Source of the DNA: Symsagittifera roscoffensis
Taxonomy: Eukaryota; Xenacoelomorpha; Acoela; Convolutidae
DNA length: 64,000 nucleotides
NCBI RefSeq assembly: GCF_963678635.1
Contig: NC_087070.1
Location: forward strand, 5,118,539 to 5,182,538
Direction: 5' to 3'
Under the pieces are notes generated by a model. The model did not search any database, was not told where the DNA came from, and saw only the letters and a list, made by a program, of their open reading frames with translations. Of this stretch, positions 44,720-56,766 are shown piece by piece; within the stretch, counting starts at the first letter, position 1, and each line of letters begins with the position of its first letter. The position numbers and the translations under genes are program-made.

Positions 44720-45793
44720 TCAATAAAACCGACCTCCTTGGTGCACTTCTGTTATTTGAAATGGGCCGCGCCATTTTTTTAAATAATTTGAGTGAAATGG
44801 GCCACGCCATTTTAATAAAACCCAGACGTAATCGCCAACTGAGTAGGCTTTTGCATCGCCAGTCCTTTTATCAAACCTCCTTTTTTGTCTAATTTGCGCC
44901 TGTTGCGTGTTCCTCCTGCATAAGTCATTGAGGTCCTGCTGTATTCTAATGACATCTCGTACGTACGTTTGCGGTGCTGTTCTCTTCTCTTCATTTTCAG
45001 GGTAGAAAAACGTCAACTGAAGCGCTTTTTCGTGACTCGTTAGCATCATATGCGGACTTTTTCCCATGGTGGAATGCTCTGTGCTGTTGTAAGCACCCAT
45101 CACTTGCGGCAAGTGTCTATCCCAGTCATCCATGTAGCGTGAGCAATAAACTCTCAACATGGATACCAGCGTGCGATTTTGCCTCTCGAATAGGCCATTC
45201 GTTGGCGGGTGATGAGTGGTCGAATGGGCCTGTGCTACCTGCGACCTTTTCATTAACTCCTTCGTGAGATCACCCACGAACGCTTTGCTATTGTCCGATT
45301 AGAATGAGATGGGGCAGCCGTGCCTCGCTATCCACACATTTATCAAGTGATCGCATGTTTCTTCCGCTGATGCTGTCATGCAGGGTGCTGCCTCTGCATA
45401 TTTCGTAAAATGATCAATCATTACCAGCACCTGATTGTAGCCCGTGGCTGTCATGCATATCTTCTGGTGATCAATTTGCACTACTTCATTGAATCCCGAT
45501 GAATATTTTGACTGCAGAGGGAATCTTAGTTTCCTGGGGTCTTTCGCCTGTTGACATGACAAGCACGCAGAGATCCATTTTTCACACGCCTTCTTCAAGC
45601 CAGGCCATTCGAATCGTTCCTGTATCATGTTGTACACTTTGTCCACTCCTTGATGGCCCATTTGGTCATGTGAACGAAAGAGCAATTTGGTCTGGTATAA
45701 TTGTGGTAACACTATTAAATTGTACTTGTAAAGCTCCTTGTCCTCCTTTTTACGTTTACAGGCTACGATTCCGTCTTTGTTCAGGTACAACAA
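44720..45793 (-). CDS. Element 2 integrase
   Basis: The minus strand carries the HHCC zinc-binding part (LLFRSHDQMGHQGVDKVYN, then CEKWISACLSCQQAKD) and the start of the catalytic core (EVVQIDHQKICM; VLVMIDHFTKYAEAAP). The later core and tail words are AHSTTHHPPTNGLFERQNRT, with the catalytic Glu, and MGAYNSTEHSTMGKSPHMML. The C-terminal words YSVGDYVWVLLKWRGPF match the usual integrase tail barrel. This is typical Ty3/gypsy. It is interrupted. Confidence 0.85.
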
Positions 45794-45839
45794 ATCTTTT
45801 CTTTTCAGGTAGAACTGCTTTAAGATCTAATAGCTGTCT

Positions 45840-46980
45840 TCTTCCAAATCTCCTTCGTCAGTTGCTCCATTCTCGATCCATTTTTTCAGATTGCTCGTCC
45901 TTCTGTCATTTGGTTGAGCCCTTAGGAGGTCCGACAGCCGGTATCTGGCTTTCAGATACGTCTTTATCACGTTTAATTGTCTCCGGAGCATGGGCAGCGT
46001 CCATCAACTTGACGCACCGTATCTTCTTCAAAGGCGTTGCTTCCTGCACAGTTGGCTCCAGATTGGTACGGACGACCGTACCATGTGGCAGTTATCTGGT
46101 TGGAAGTTTCGAAACTGCTATCAGCTCGATCTCATCAGCAGCATTATCCACCACGGTGCCCTCCTCATCGGAGGTGTACCTGTCTCTGTCCGGATCGTGA
46201 TGCATTTCCCTGTCCAGCCCGCGCTGCTTCCAGTTCACCAACAAGGAATGAATCGCAATCTCCGATACATCAGAAATGGAAGTAGTCTCAGATGTGTTGT
46301 CCCAGGACTGAGGCCCCGAGTCATCACTTGAGCCGAATGATTCCACACCATCACGTTCCACTCTGTCTGTGATGTTTCTCGACTCCCCGGACAAAATTCT
46401 GTCTCTAGGTGGTCTCATCAACCTCTCCCCGGACAAATCGTCCTACACGGGCCCGAAGGTGTCCGACTCCCCGGACATTGTTTCGTCCCTGGAAGAGCAA
46501 TCTGAGCTCGGCTCGTATTCTGCTTCTGCATCTGTGAAATGTACTTTTCTCGTGAAGCTGGATTTCGACTTGACCCTGACTTCTTCAGTGACTTGGACCG
46601 GGGTCAATTTCCCACGTTCTGTGAACGAAGTCCTCAACAAGACATCCTGCGGCATTGAGGTCACCAGCTGGTTCACTATCGACCGACAATCCCGTTCCAC
46701 ATCGCGACCGCGAATGATCACTGGCCTCTTCTCCGTTTTCTCAGTGACGGTCAATCGCTGCATCGTTTCCATTCATTCACGATCATGCCTATCGACCTCC
46801 CTATCCAGCGCCACGTTCACCGTCCTATTTAACAGAGCTATGCTGTTTATACCCAGCCTGGTAAGCTCCTGCTGTACCAGATTGGATCGGACTAGCAGAT
46901 TCAGCGGAACGGGTTCACCCCTGGCTAAAACCTTTATCTCAAGGGCCTTTTCCACTGGAAGTTCAGGGTGCCCTGGTATA
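45840..46980 (-). CDS. Element 2 linker between RNase H and integrase
   Basis: Minus-strand frames encode a polar, acidic, Ser/Arg-rich segment of about 350 codons without a domain. The short word (M/L)SGE(S/R) recurs (DETMSGESD, ILSGESRN, MSGERLM), which shows as CTCCCCGGACA on the plus strand. Such a long insert between RNase H and integrase is unusual for the family. Confidence 0.5.
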
Positions 46981-47198
46981 GGGTGCTCTGACTTATCCAG
47001 CCACTAAGTGAGTGGTAGTTTGTCGTAGGTCTCCTTCTCTAGGAATGAAAACCCGTCTTTGATCTCCGCTTAGTTAGCCTGCTTCTCTTCGAGGCGCTCA
47101 TAGAATTCTGTCTTCTTACTGAGGCTATCAGCATTCTGATGCTTGTCACGGGTACGGTGCTGTATGATCATGTTGTATCCATCCAGGCGCACGATCCA

Positions 47199-48700
47199 TT
47201 AACCAATATAACTTTGGTCCATCGAAAAGGTTTTCAGCCAGGAAAGGGCACGACTATCCACACGCAACTTGAAGGGAGCACTCCCCAAGTAGGCCCTGTA
47301 TTTTTCCACGAAAGTCATCACCGCGAACATTTCCTCTTTTGGTGCGCCATACTTCATCTCGGTATCGCTCATGACCTTACTTCCGTAGGTTATTGGACGG
47401 AGAACCGTTCTCCCGTTCCACTCTTGCTCCTGGTGAAGTATGCCTGATATTGCAACCACTGATGCATCCGTCTCTAACACAAACAGCCCCTTCTCTGTTG
47501 GCATGCCGAGGACTGGTGCCTCGCAAAGTTCACGTTTAATGTTTTCAAATGAAACTTGTGCCTCATCAGTCCAAGTTAACTTTTTGTCTTTGTTTCTCAT
47601 CAACTGTTGCATGGGGTATATCTTATCGGCGTATCCCTTGACGAACTCCCGATAATAGTTAGCGAACCCCAAAAAACTCATCAGTTGTGTATCTGTCTTG
47701 GTTGCTTTCCAGGTCAAAACCGCTTCGACCGCTTCGGGATCTGGTCTCACTCCATGCTTATCCACCAGGCGGCCTAGATACTTTATGGAGTCTCTGAGGT
47801 TTTCACACTTCGAGGGTTTACACTTCAATCCCGCCTACTTCAAGCAAGTAAACACCTCATCCTATGTGGTCCTCTAGGGTTGGCGTTGCGATCACGACAT
47901 CATCGACGTAACACATGATGAGATTCCCGTATTTCTTCGTCACACTCGTGAGTGCCTGGGCCATCAGTCGCTGGAATAAGGCCGTCGCGTTGCACAACCC
48001 GAACAGCATCCTCTTCCACTGGAACAATCCCAGCTCGCACGCACACGGAGCCCGTTTTTTCACGATCTTGCTTTCGGAGTGGCACTTGCCAGAACGCCGA
48101 GCCCAAATCTAACGTCGTGAAGAACCTCGCGTCTCCCAGCTTGGATAGGCTCTCATCGATGCGGGGAATCGGGTATGCGTCTTTTAAAGTCACTGCGTTC
48201 AGATAACGGAAATCACAACAAAACCTGAGTTGCCCCCCTTTCTTTTTGGCCATGACCACGCCACAAGCCCACGGGGACTTTGACGGCTCGATTATGTCGT
48301 ACTCCTTTAACATCTCGATCTCCTTCCTGCACGCTTCCGACTTATGAGGGGTCATTCTCCTCGCCCCTTCGCTGTGAATTACTGAGCCCTCTACTATCTC
48401 AATTTCGTGTTCTACAAAATTACAGCAACCTATGTCGGCCTTATGTCTCGAAAAAACGTCGGCGTTCCGACATAGCACCGCCCTGAGCGAATCTAGTTCC
48501 TCGTCTGATATTTTACCCTTCAAATGTTCTATCTCAGGTAGTACCGGTTTATCCGCTGCTAACTCTGATTCTGTCGGTCTCTCGGGAAAATTCGAACAAC
48601 TAGACAACCCATCATCTGTTTCCGACTTCATTGAAAACAATTTCTTAGAAGATTTCAATTCATTTACTCTCTTCAACATACATTCTTGATTCGCATGCAA
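47199..48700 (-). CDS. Element 2 reverse transcriptase and RNase H
   Basis: RT words on the minus strand: CGVVMAKKKGGQLRFCCDFR, LNAVTLKDAYPIPRIDESL, FFTTLDLGSAFWQVPL (catalytic Asp) and LIMCYVDDVVIATPTLEDH (catalytic YVDD). Then comes the Ty3/gypsy connection word LMSFLGFANYYREFVKGYAD. RNase H follows with GLFVLETDASVVAISGIL and EEMFAVMTFVEKYRAYL. These are standard Ty3/gypsy sequences, closer to the usual insect and vertebrate gypsy pattern than those of element 1. It is interrupted. Confidence 0.9.
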
Positions 48701-48864
48701 GGGACATTTAATTACTAAATTACATCAAACTTTTTCAAGTTCTCCACACTCTGAAAGTCTGTGTTCAGAGGCAATGCGTAGCCAAGCTTCTTTCCCCTCT
48801 GTATTGTCACTGATGTTGCTTCTGTGTTCAACAACACACTCACACACAGTCCGCTCTGAGTGAG

Positions 48865-49974
48865 TTAGAAGCTTCTTCCTAAAATAGCCGAGCTCTTAGT
48901 GTTTGGATTTAGTACCAGGCACACCTGTCTTTCATTACTGAGTTCATTTAGATTCCTCATCCTAAACGTCGCTACCACGGCTTGGTTTGGCTTCAATCTC
49001 ACTTTTCGATCTAGAAAAATTGGCACCTTAGCCTGGTTAATTAAGATCTTATTAAGAGGTTTCTTTTCATACTTTCTCTCCGGATCTTTGATCCTGATCA
49101 ACCCGTCATTGAGGTCGATCGTGACATCAAAGTTGCGTACGAAGTCCCTTCCCAGGATGAATTGATCGGATTCGTCCAAAATTTCCACCACCAGGAAGCT
49201 CATCCAAAGATGTCTTCCCCCAAGCTGCAGTGATATGGTCGGGGTCCGTCCTGTCACATATATTGCTCCCTGATTGGCAGCTGCAAGTCTGATGTTTGTC
49301 GGTATAAGATCCGACCTTTCAAAGCCCATGTCAGTCCAGGTTTTGACTGGCATGACACTGGCCACTGCACCCGTGTCTAACAGTCCTTTCACTGAAAGTT
49401 GTCTGCCCTGAACATCTAGCACATGTGCTGCCAGATCGGCTTCGCAACCTATGTGGTCTGCATCTTGTTCAAGCATGGCATTGTGTTCGATTCTTCGCAC
49501 CTTCAGCTCTTCTTGGCCAATGTATATCCGGCCTACGTGATCACTCGCATCAGATACGTGAGCTTTTGTGTAGATATTGATGCTGTCCACATTCATCAGA
49601 ATCGGATATGGGCCATGGACCTCGATGTAATGTCCATCCACTCTCATCAGCCTCGGACCTCCTGTCGTGAGCAGCGCTCGCACCGCCCTGGTGTCCAGCT
49701 TGGGATCCTTCTCCCTCAGGTAGTCTGCATAAATGTCCAGGTGGACCAGCGTAATCTCGGACGGTTCACTCAAGTTCTTGACCACCTGGTGTCCTGCGAC
49801 TGAGATAATGGACATTATCTTCGTCGCTTCTTTCGTCATGCCGAAAGTTCTACCCGATATGACGTTCAGTTTTAATCCCTGCTTTCTGGGTTCCTGTGTG
49901 CCCTCTTTCAGTGTTTTACTCAAAATGTCAACTTTTTTCCGAAGATCTGTGCTCTCCACTTCCGACCTTAGCAT
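48865..49974 (-). CDS. Element 2 protease region
   Basis: 369 codons on the minus strand. The retropepsin motif is VKGLLDTGAVASVMPVKTW. The second half of the domain follows (DQFILGRDFVRNFDVTIDL). The preceding residues are a predicted spacer between gag and protease. The frame overlaps the end of gag by a few bases, which is a common arrangement in this family. Confidence 0.85.
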   Translation of the reverse strand: MLRSEVESTDLRKKVDILSKTLKEGTQEPRKQGLKLNVISGRTFGMTKEATKIMSIISVAGHQVVKNLSEPSEITLVHLDIYADYLREKDPKLDTRAVRALLTTGGPRLMRVDGHYIEVHGPYPILMNVDSINIYTKAHVSDASDHVGRIYIGQEELKVRRIEHNAMLEQDADHIGCEADLAAHVLDVQGRQLSVKGLLDTGAVASVMPVKTWTDMGFERSDLIPTNIRLAAANQGAIYVTGRTPTISLQLGGRHLWMSFLVVEILDESDQFILGRDFVRNFDVTIDLNDGLIRIKDPERKYEKKPLNKILINQAKVPIFLDRKVRLKPNQAVVATFRMRNLNELSNERQVCLVLNPNTKSSAILGRSF

Positions 49975-52189
49975 TGCTCAATTTCTTTCGTGGCTAGCTC
50001 CTGTTGGACATTCTGCAACGCTGTCCTTGCTGCCAAACCATAATCCACCTTGAGCGGGCCGGCCGACCCTGCCTCCAAGCTCGAGGCTACCACCTCGTCA
50101 GGCATGGTCTTCACCTTCTTAGTTGTAAAAGTGCTCGGTGTCGTCTCTTTTCTTCGAGATTCAGCCTCGTTCATCAGACGTGCTCGACTGGCTTTGAAGC
50201 CCGAAAGCGCCTCTTCATGGCGGGGATGTTTCGCGTCCGCCACTGCATCCCAAAATTGAGTGCAGTCTGACTTGAAGTGTCCCTCCAAATTACAGAAGAA
50301 GCACCTCGGTCCATACTTCATAATGAGCCCTCTAACAAACTCTTGGTGGTCCTCGTCGGTCGCATCAACTTCGTCGAGAAAGTGGCCTATCGCCTTCATG
50401 TTCTGTTTGTAAGCAGAACATGCGGAAACATGGTGGTCCATCGAGCCACAATTTGCACAGGACCTCCTCCTATCCATGTCGTCGCGAGGTTTGTACCAAC
50501 TGGAGTACGCGCCAGTGTTTGTTCCGCTGTAGTTGCCATAATTGCTGTAACGATTTTGCGCCCTCGGTTTTATGAGCAAGTACTCACGCGACTTCATACG
50601 CAAATCATCGGGCGTGGTACCTGGTCAAGCGACAGGGTGAAGTGTGTGGCTAGCATTGTTTTTAACTCTTCACTCTTCACTCCATCCATGAACTTCGAGG
50701 CAATCGCTAAGTTGCGTTCGGAAATTCTCTCATCGGGTTTGTTTCTCCTCCTAACTAATTCAAGATCGTCCAAAAACTTGTCTATGGATTCGTCATCTCT
50801 TTGACGCCTCTTCTCGAACTTCACCATAGCTTGATGCCCTTGTACTCCAAAGCCGAAACGAGTCAGCAGGATGTCAAATATCTTGCGAGCACTGTCTCGT
50901 TCATTTGCCCTTTTCGCCATTGCACAATTCAGGGCGGTACCCTCCAGGTTGCTTGTCAGTGCTCTGCATTCCTGTTTTTTTGAGAGATTTTCCTCTTCAA
51001 AGTGCAACTTCATCACCTCTATCCAAGTATCAATGCAGCCGTCTGACTCGTCTTCGTTTGACTTCGGCTTTTTCAGAGTCCTTCTTGACCTCTCTCCTCT
51101 CTCGGTTGACTCCGAGAGCTTGGTGATGAATGTCTCGAGAGATCTGTTCAGAGGCTCAAACATCAAAGCATGCATCTTTGTGTCCTGTGAGACCGTAGTC
51201 AGATCTGGGACCGATCTGACTTGTGGCACAGTGGGCAATCTTGTGTCCGGGGTGGCATCCGTCTCCGGCGGGACCGGGTTCGTCCAACCTGGCCTCGATG
51301 GGGCTGCCCTGGGCCGCTCCCTATTCCTAGATTCGTAATTCGCTCTCGAATTTTGCTGGGCCCCGGCATAGTTGCCTGCTCCATCTCCATCATTCGCCTG
51401 GCGTGAGCGCTCCCTTGGATTGGAACGCTGCTCCCGACTACTTACGTTTAAGATTTCATCCAGCTTCCGCAAAATCAGGTCAGATTTGGCATCTAACCTT
51501 TTTTCCAGGCTAGTCATCGTATGGGCATAGGTATTGTCATGATCGTTCAACAATCGCTCAATCTCTCTTGTCATCCTAGCCTCTCTTTCCTCTGACTCCT
51601 TGTTTGCCTGTGCCAAGCTCTCCGCCAGGCATTGATCGGTGTTGCGAATCAATTGAGCCTGATCGACTCTCGCCTGCGACTTCATGTGCGTCAGTTCATC
51701 TCGCAAATTCTCTCGACCCTGGTGAGCTCTCTCGTCAACTTGATCTTTTCTTTTAGTCTTGTCCCGTCTCAGTTCATCCAGACCAGTCATTACGCCAGCA
51801 AACATGTCACTTATATGGCCAGCTGCCCCCAATGACGGGGTTAGCCCCAGAGAAGATGAGGTCAACTGCGGTTGCAGCCTGGTACTTGATGACGCGCCGC
51901 CCTTTTGCTTGCCCATCGACATCATCAACCTGTTGAACGTTGAGGACGCTCCCATCGTTATCCCATCTGACATGGGCCTGGTCGGCGAAACGGACGACGC
52001 CTTCCTGCTCATGTCGGTCCTTAGCAACGGCGTGAAGTTCACATCCGGATGAGTTATCTCCGGATGGTCATAACTGGAAGACAGGTCTTCAGTTCGTAGT
52101 GACGCCATGCGCTCATCGTACAAGGACTTCCAGCTTTTCTTGGCCTTCGAACCCGTTTGTTCTTCACTCGGGCTTATACTCGAAATCAT
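49968..52189 (-). CDS. Element 2 gag with two zinc knuckles
   Basis: Minus-strand frames of 531 and 211 codons. Residues about 100-260 are charged and coiled-coil-like. A retrotransposon-gag capsid domain follows (CIDTWIEVMKLHFEEENLSK; FEKRRQRDDESIDKFLDDLE). The second frame holds two CCHC knuckles, CANCGSMDHHVSAC and CFFCNLEGHFKSDC, the first with an Arg-rich lead. This is a large gag for a Ty3/gypsy element. Confidence 0.85.
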
Positions 52190-52201
52190 CGCGTTCTTGC
52201 T

Positions 52202-52735
52202 CTACTTGGTCAGAGATGAGTGGGTATTGGCTGGGTGTGAAAGTTCTTTTCTCCACTTATGATTCTTAGTCTCCAATTTGGCCATTCCCCTGAATAACAT
52301 TTCCTCTCGCGGCTCGACCTCGGAACGCTCCGAGACCTCCTCCGTCCCCTCGACTTCCGCCCGTCCGAGGTCCTCGCTCGGCTCAAAGTCGGGTCGAATA
52401 AGAATTCGTTCCCCTTCGTCAAAGGGGTCCACAAGCGTTTCGCTCGCCGGTCCGGCCTCGGCGCTCCGCCCTTGATCGCCATCGAGGTTTATCTCGCTCC
52501 TTAGTTTCATTTCGCTCACTGATAGATCAGCTCGACCTTTAGTCGATTCGTTATCAGCAAAAACGTCGGAAGCGCTGCTAAACGAAGATTGGCTACGCCT
52601 AGTTTTAAATTTTTGCGTGCTTCCCTTGCTCAGCCTGGGAATCTTAGTAGTCGATCCTAACGAGTCCCTACGCTGCATATTTTGTAATAAACAGTAATAC
52701 TCGCACAAATTAATGGCAATGCACACGTACCGCAA
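52202..52735 (-). CDS. Small charged ORF upstream of element 2 gag
   Basis: 177 codons on the minus strand, acidic and Ser/Glu-rich (EDLGRAEVEGTEEVSERSEV), with no known domain. It ends 13 bases before the gag frame. It may be an N-terminal extension of gag or a separate small ORF; I cannot decide. Confidence 0.4.
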   Translation of the reverse strand: MRYVCIAINLCEYYCLLQNMQRRDSLGSTTKIPRLSKGSTQKFKTRRSQSSFSSASDVFADNESTKGRADLSVSEMKLRSEINLDGDQGRSAEAGPASETLVDPFDEGERILIRPDFEPSEDLGRAEVEGTEEVSERSEVEPREEMLFRGMAKLETKNHKWRKELSHPANTHSSLTK

Positions 52736-53109
52736 ACAAGTTCAAGTTAATTTACTTAACGCTGCCTACTCGATCTCGTCAGTATCAAAAATTTCCCTTA
52801 AATTTCTCGATGATAATATTAGTGACCCAGCCAAAGTTACACACAGGGCCTGTTCAGTATTGATATAATGCTAACTCAACCCCGTTGTATCTTATAACAG
52901 TATCACAAAATTTTCACAAGATATAATCAAAACACAAAACACAATTGATAATCAGTTAAGATTATCCTACAGGTGACAGCGACCTTTCGTCAGTATCAAT
53001 TTACCGCCACACTCTTATCAAGTCACTGCTTTGTTAAGATCAAACAATCTTTTGTAAAAAAAACAGCGATGATTCATGAATAGATAAATAAATAAAGAAA
53101 AAGACTTCC

Positions 53110-53420
53110 CTCAATCGGAACACTCCAAAAGATCGAAGCCCAGGACACAGTCTTCTCAAGTGAGTGTGTATTTGCCTAATACACCCACCGAGGTCTTTTT
53201 TTAGGTGTCCTGCGATTGCCCAAGCTGTCCTACTAAGTAGCTCAAGGCAACCTCTGATCGAAAAACTTCTGAAGTCTATGAAAAAGCTCCCCCACACCCG
53301 GAACGCTCCAAGTGCACGAGAGTGAGTGTGTATCTGCCTAATAAACTCACCGAGGTCTTTTTCTATGTGTTCCCGGATTGCCCGAGCTTTCCTAGTAAGT
53401 AGCTCAAGGCAACCACACAA
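53110..53420. repeat. Direct repeat pair (about 180-bp spacing) in the element 2 leader
   Basis: The words GTGAGTGTGTAT.TGCCTAATA, CACCGAGGTCTTTTT and AAGTAGCTCAAGGCAACC occur in the same order in two copies, about 53,150-53,250 and 53,325-53,415. The copies are diverged, so this is an old tandem pair. Confidence 0.75.
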
Positions 53421-53524
53421 CCAAAAAAAAATTTGTTCGGGTTCCTCTAACAGACCCGATCTAGAATCCAAAGCTGATCACGAATCTCCGGGACAAATAG
53501 GCTCCTGAGATTTTAATATGCACG

Positions 53525-54160
53525 CCCGTTGGTAGTTAACCTTTTATTCCGACTCTAAATGGATATTCTAGTTGCTCAAATTGCCCCAGAAGATACCCCT
53601 CAATAAGGAGGGTTGCTAAGAGGCTTAAGTCACTCCGGAGGGTTACTCCGGAGGGTTGTTAAGACACTTAGCTTACCTCGGAGGGTTACTTCGGAGGGTA
53701 CCTTAATCACCCAAGTTACTTCGCAGGGTCCCCCTAAACTTACTATGGAGGGTCAATAAGGGGCTTAATACGCTCCGGAGGGTTACTTCGGAGGGTTCCT
53801 TCAAAATTATAAATTCTTTGAATATCACTTGTAAGGGTCTCCTACTAGTCTCAGGAGGTGTCAACACCAGCCGAATTCTCCGTGGGGGGTTGTTTTAACT
53901 TCTTCGGAGGGTCTCGTGGAAAACTTCCACTAAGGAGGGTCGCTAAGGGGCTTAGCTGACTCTGAAGGGTTACTTCGGAGGGTTCCCCAAAAATCAAGAA
54001 AAAAGGTTTATTTTACCGCGATAAAGCCTCCGAATGCGGTGTAACTGACTTAAAACCAGGTTGGCTGACACGGTCAACCTTCCCAGTAGGACAAAAAGGT
54101 GATCTTATAAAATTTTCTGCCGCTCGGAGGGTTCCCTAAAATTTGGACCCTCCTAACCAA
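53525..54160. repeat. GGAGGGT-rich block, copy 1
   Basis: About 635 bases with CGGAGGGTTACTTCGGAGGG-type words recurring every 15-40 bases. It is almost repeated at 55,919-56,562. The G-rich strand is the plus strand, so the element's own RNA would be C-rich here. Confidence 0.85.
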
Positions 54161-55714
54161 CAAATTCTAAAAAAATTTTCTTTTCCGAGATTATCAACCC
54201 AAGAACGGTTGCGGTCCGAAAAAATGGTCAAAAACGTCGACTTATAGTACCACAATTATCCCGATCGGTTGGCTAGTCTTTGAGAAATCGCCAAAAACGC
54301 GTTTGTCAAAATGGCCTTATTTCACCACCTAAATAGGTTCTGGAAGACTTTTTCCGCAATTCCTGTTGAAAGTGCCTAAAAATAATTAAAACGAGCGTAG
54401 TAGCCCCGCACGGCACTAGAACAATGCAGAAAACCGGACCAAAATTGGTTTGGAGACAAAAATTTGGCCAATAACTATCAAATTTGGACCCTCCGATTCC
54501 TTCCTTTTCCAATCTCTAAGTCGTTAGCTCTATCCAAGGAGCTGGTCGGACGGTTACTCAAAAATTTCTCTAGTAACCGAGCACGTTATGCTAGCACGCT
54601 CCTAACGCAAAAATGTTTTTTCATCTAACTCTAAAAACTCAAAAACTCGATCCCCAAAACAAATTGACAAATAGTTTTTCCTAATTTTTACTGAGTCCTT
54701 TTTCACGCTGTTTCTTTAGTCGGGGGATCGAACTACGTAGCAACTCCCTATATAAAAGCTTTTTGCTGTTCGGAAAAGCTGGGATATCCAAAATTTTGGG
54801 GGTCTGCAGTTTGGTCGAAAATCAATAATTTTCGATAAAATTGGGTGTTTTTCAGGTCTAAATAGGAGATAAGTAATATGTAGTAGGGACAATAATCTAT
54901 TAGTAGTCGTTAATGAATATTACTATACCCTCCTTTGCACCATAATACCCGAACTAAGACCCTTAACTCGGAAATTCGTGATCGATGGAGGGTACAATCG
55001 GACCGCGCCAATCGTGCACCCCACCTCTTAAGTTTTGATGAAATAGTACCCGAACGATACTAAAATTGTTTCAACGATACCCAACAGTCGTTGTGGATGT
55101 TGCCCCTGATGCCCCTGTTGAGTGTGGAACACGTCGGTCAGCTTGCCACTTTACCCTCCGGCCACCGGCAAAATCACCATTAACGTGCTTAAATACTCAA
55201 ATTACACTCAAAGGAGGGTACCTAACCCGCCACCAAAACACTCAATCTTTCTATCAGAAATGATATAAATCAATCTGAAACAACAACAAGTAGGAAGATC
55301 AGATCACATCTCGTCCGGAAATAGCATATAAACTGTCACTTTATGTTTTTTACTGTATTTTGTTCTTTTTTGTTTTCAAATAAATTTGTTTTTGGCTTTT
55401 TCTTGGTTATACACTATTTTTGTTTGGTTTTACGCTTTCTCTTTAATTGTTTTTGGTCCCGGGACTTTGGGACAAACGGGCTCATGACTTCCCACCTAAC
55501 CCTCCAGCCCCCGGAACTTTCGGTGTCAACTAAGTTAAAAAGCTGAATAGTACTAGGCGGAGGGTACGCACCTTCCCCCTAGTACAATAAAGGTCATTAA
55601 GGCCTCTAACTCGGGCATACACCTGGAGCGGAGGGTTCGTCGCTGAAACGTTTGCTGATCATGATGGTCTCGTGCCTTTAACAGGCCCACCCAGGAGTGC
55701 CATAAAAACGTCTA

Positions 55715-55919
55715 TGTAACATTCGCCCAAATATTACACAGCAACGGAGCGTAGAAAAAGTACCTATTAACGACTGGCAGGCGTCAGTTACCTTAATTCT
55801 ACTCATTTTTCACCGTCTCGACCTTGCCAGTTGATTTTCTGGTCTGTTTAGGGCTAAGTAAAAAGTTACTATTTTCAGGCCATCAATCAAACTACTTTTG
55901 ATCAGCTTTCTTTTACATG
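55715..55919 (-). repeat. Stray partial LTR of element 2 inside the leader
   Basis: 205 bases match the outer part of the LTR (TGTAACATTCGCCCAAATAT onwards). They are preceded, on the plus strand, by the same leader end (GAGTGCCATAAAAACGTCTA) as the true 5' LTR. The match stops abruptly at CATG and continues into the second GGAGGGT block. It records a tandem duplication of leader plus LTR. Confidence 0.85.
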
Positions 55920-56562
55920 CCCGTTGGTATTTGACCTTTTATTCCGACTCTAAATGGATATTCTAGTTGCTCAAATTGCCCCAGAAGATACCCCTAAATT
56001 TTCAATAAGGAGGGTTGCTAAGAGGCTTAAGTCACTCCGGAGGGTTACTCCGGAGGGTGGTTAAGACACTTAGCTTACCTCGGAGGGTTACTTCGGAGGG
56101 TACCTTAATCATCCAAGTTACTTCGCAGGGTCCCCCTAAACTTACTAAGGAGGGTCAATAAGGGGCTTAATACGCTCCGGAGGGTTACTTCGGAGGGTTC
56201 CTTCAAAATTTCAAATTCTTTGAATATCACTTGTAAGGGTCTCCTACTAGTCTCAGGAGGTGTCAACACCAGCCGAATTCTCCGTGGGGGGTTGTTTTAA
56301 CTTCTTCGGAGGGTCTCGTGGAAAACTTCCACTAAGGAGGGTCGCTAAGGAGCTTAGCTGACTCCGAAGGGTTACTTCGGAGGGTTCCCCAAAAATCAAG
56401 AAAAAGGGTTATTTTACCGCGATAAAGCCTCCGAATGCGCTGTAACTGACTTAAAACCAGGTTGGCTGACACGGTCAACCTTCCCAGTAGGATAAAAAGG
56501 TGATCTTATAAAAAATTTCTGCCGCTCGGATGGTTCCCTAAAATTTGGACCCTCCAAACCAA
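55919..56562. repeat. GGAGGGT-rich block, copy 2
   Basis: A near copy of 53,525-54,160 with scattered differences. It is followed by a copy (56,580-56,766) of the leader end at 55,522-55,714. The roughly 1.35 kb between block and leader end in the first copy is absent from the second. Confidence 0.85.
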
Positions 56563-56766
56563 CTAAGTTTGAACCCTCCGGTGTTAACTAAGTTAAAAAG
56601 CTAAATAGTACTAGGCGAAGCACTTTCCCCCTAGTACAATAAAGATCATTAAGGCATCTATCTCGGGCATACGCCCGGAGCGGAGGGTTCGTCGCTGAAA
56701 CGTTTGCTGATCATGATGGTCTCGTGCCTTCAACAGGCCCACCCAGGAGTGCCATAAAAACGTCTA

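Larger units (their letters stand above)
52736..56766 (-). other. Element 2 leader, about 4 kb, repeat-rich and non-coding
   Basis: A very long leader lies between gag and the 5' LTR, with no credible frame. It contains a repeated pair near 53,110-53,420, two GGAGGGT-rich blocks and a stray LTR piece (separate entries). Near the LTR, the minus strand reads TGGCACTCCTGGGTGGGC (56,754 downwards), 12 bases inside the LTR end. This is a possible tRNA primer-binding site. Confidence 0.6.

Noticed and set aside
46100-46150. CTGATGAG followed by CGAAAC on the minus strand
   Set aside because: The intervening bases do not pair and the stretch is part of a coding-like frame; chance match.
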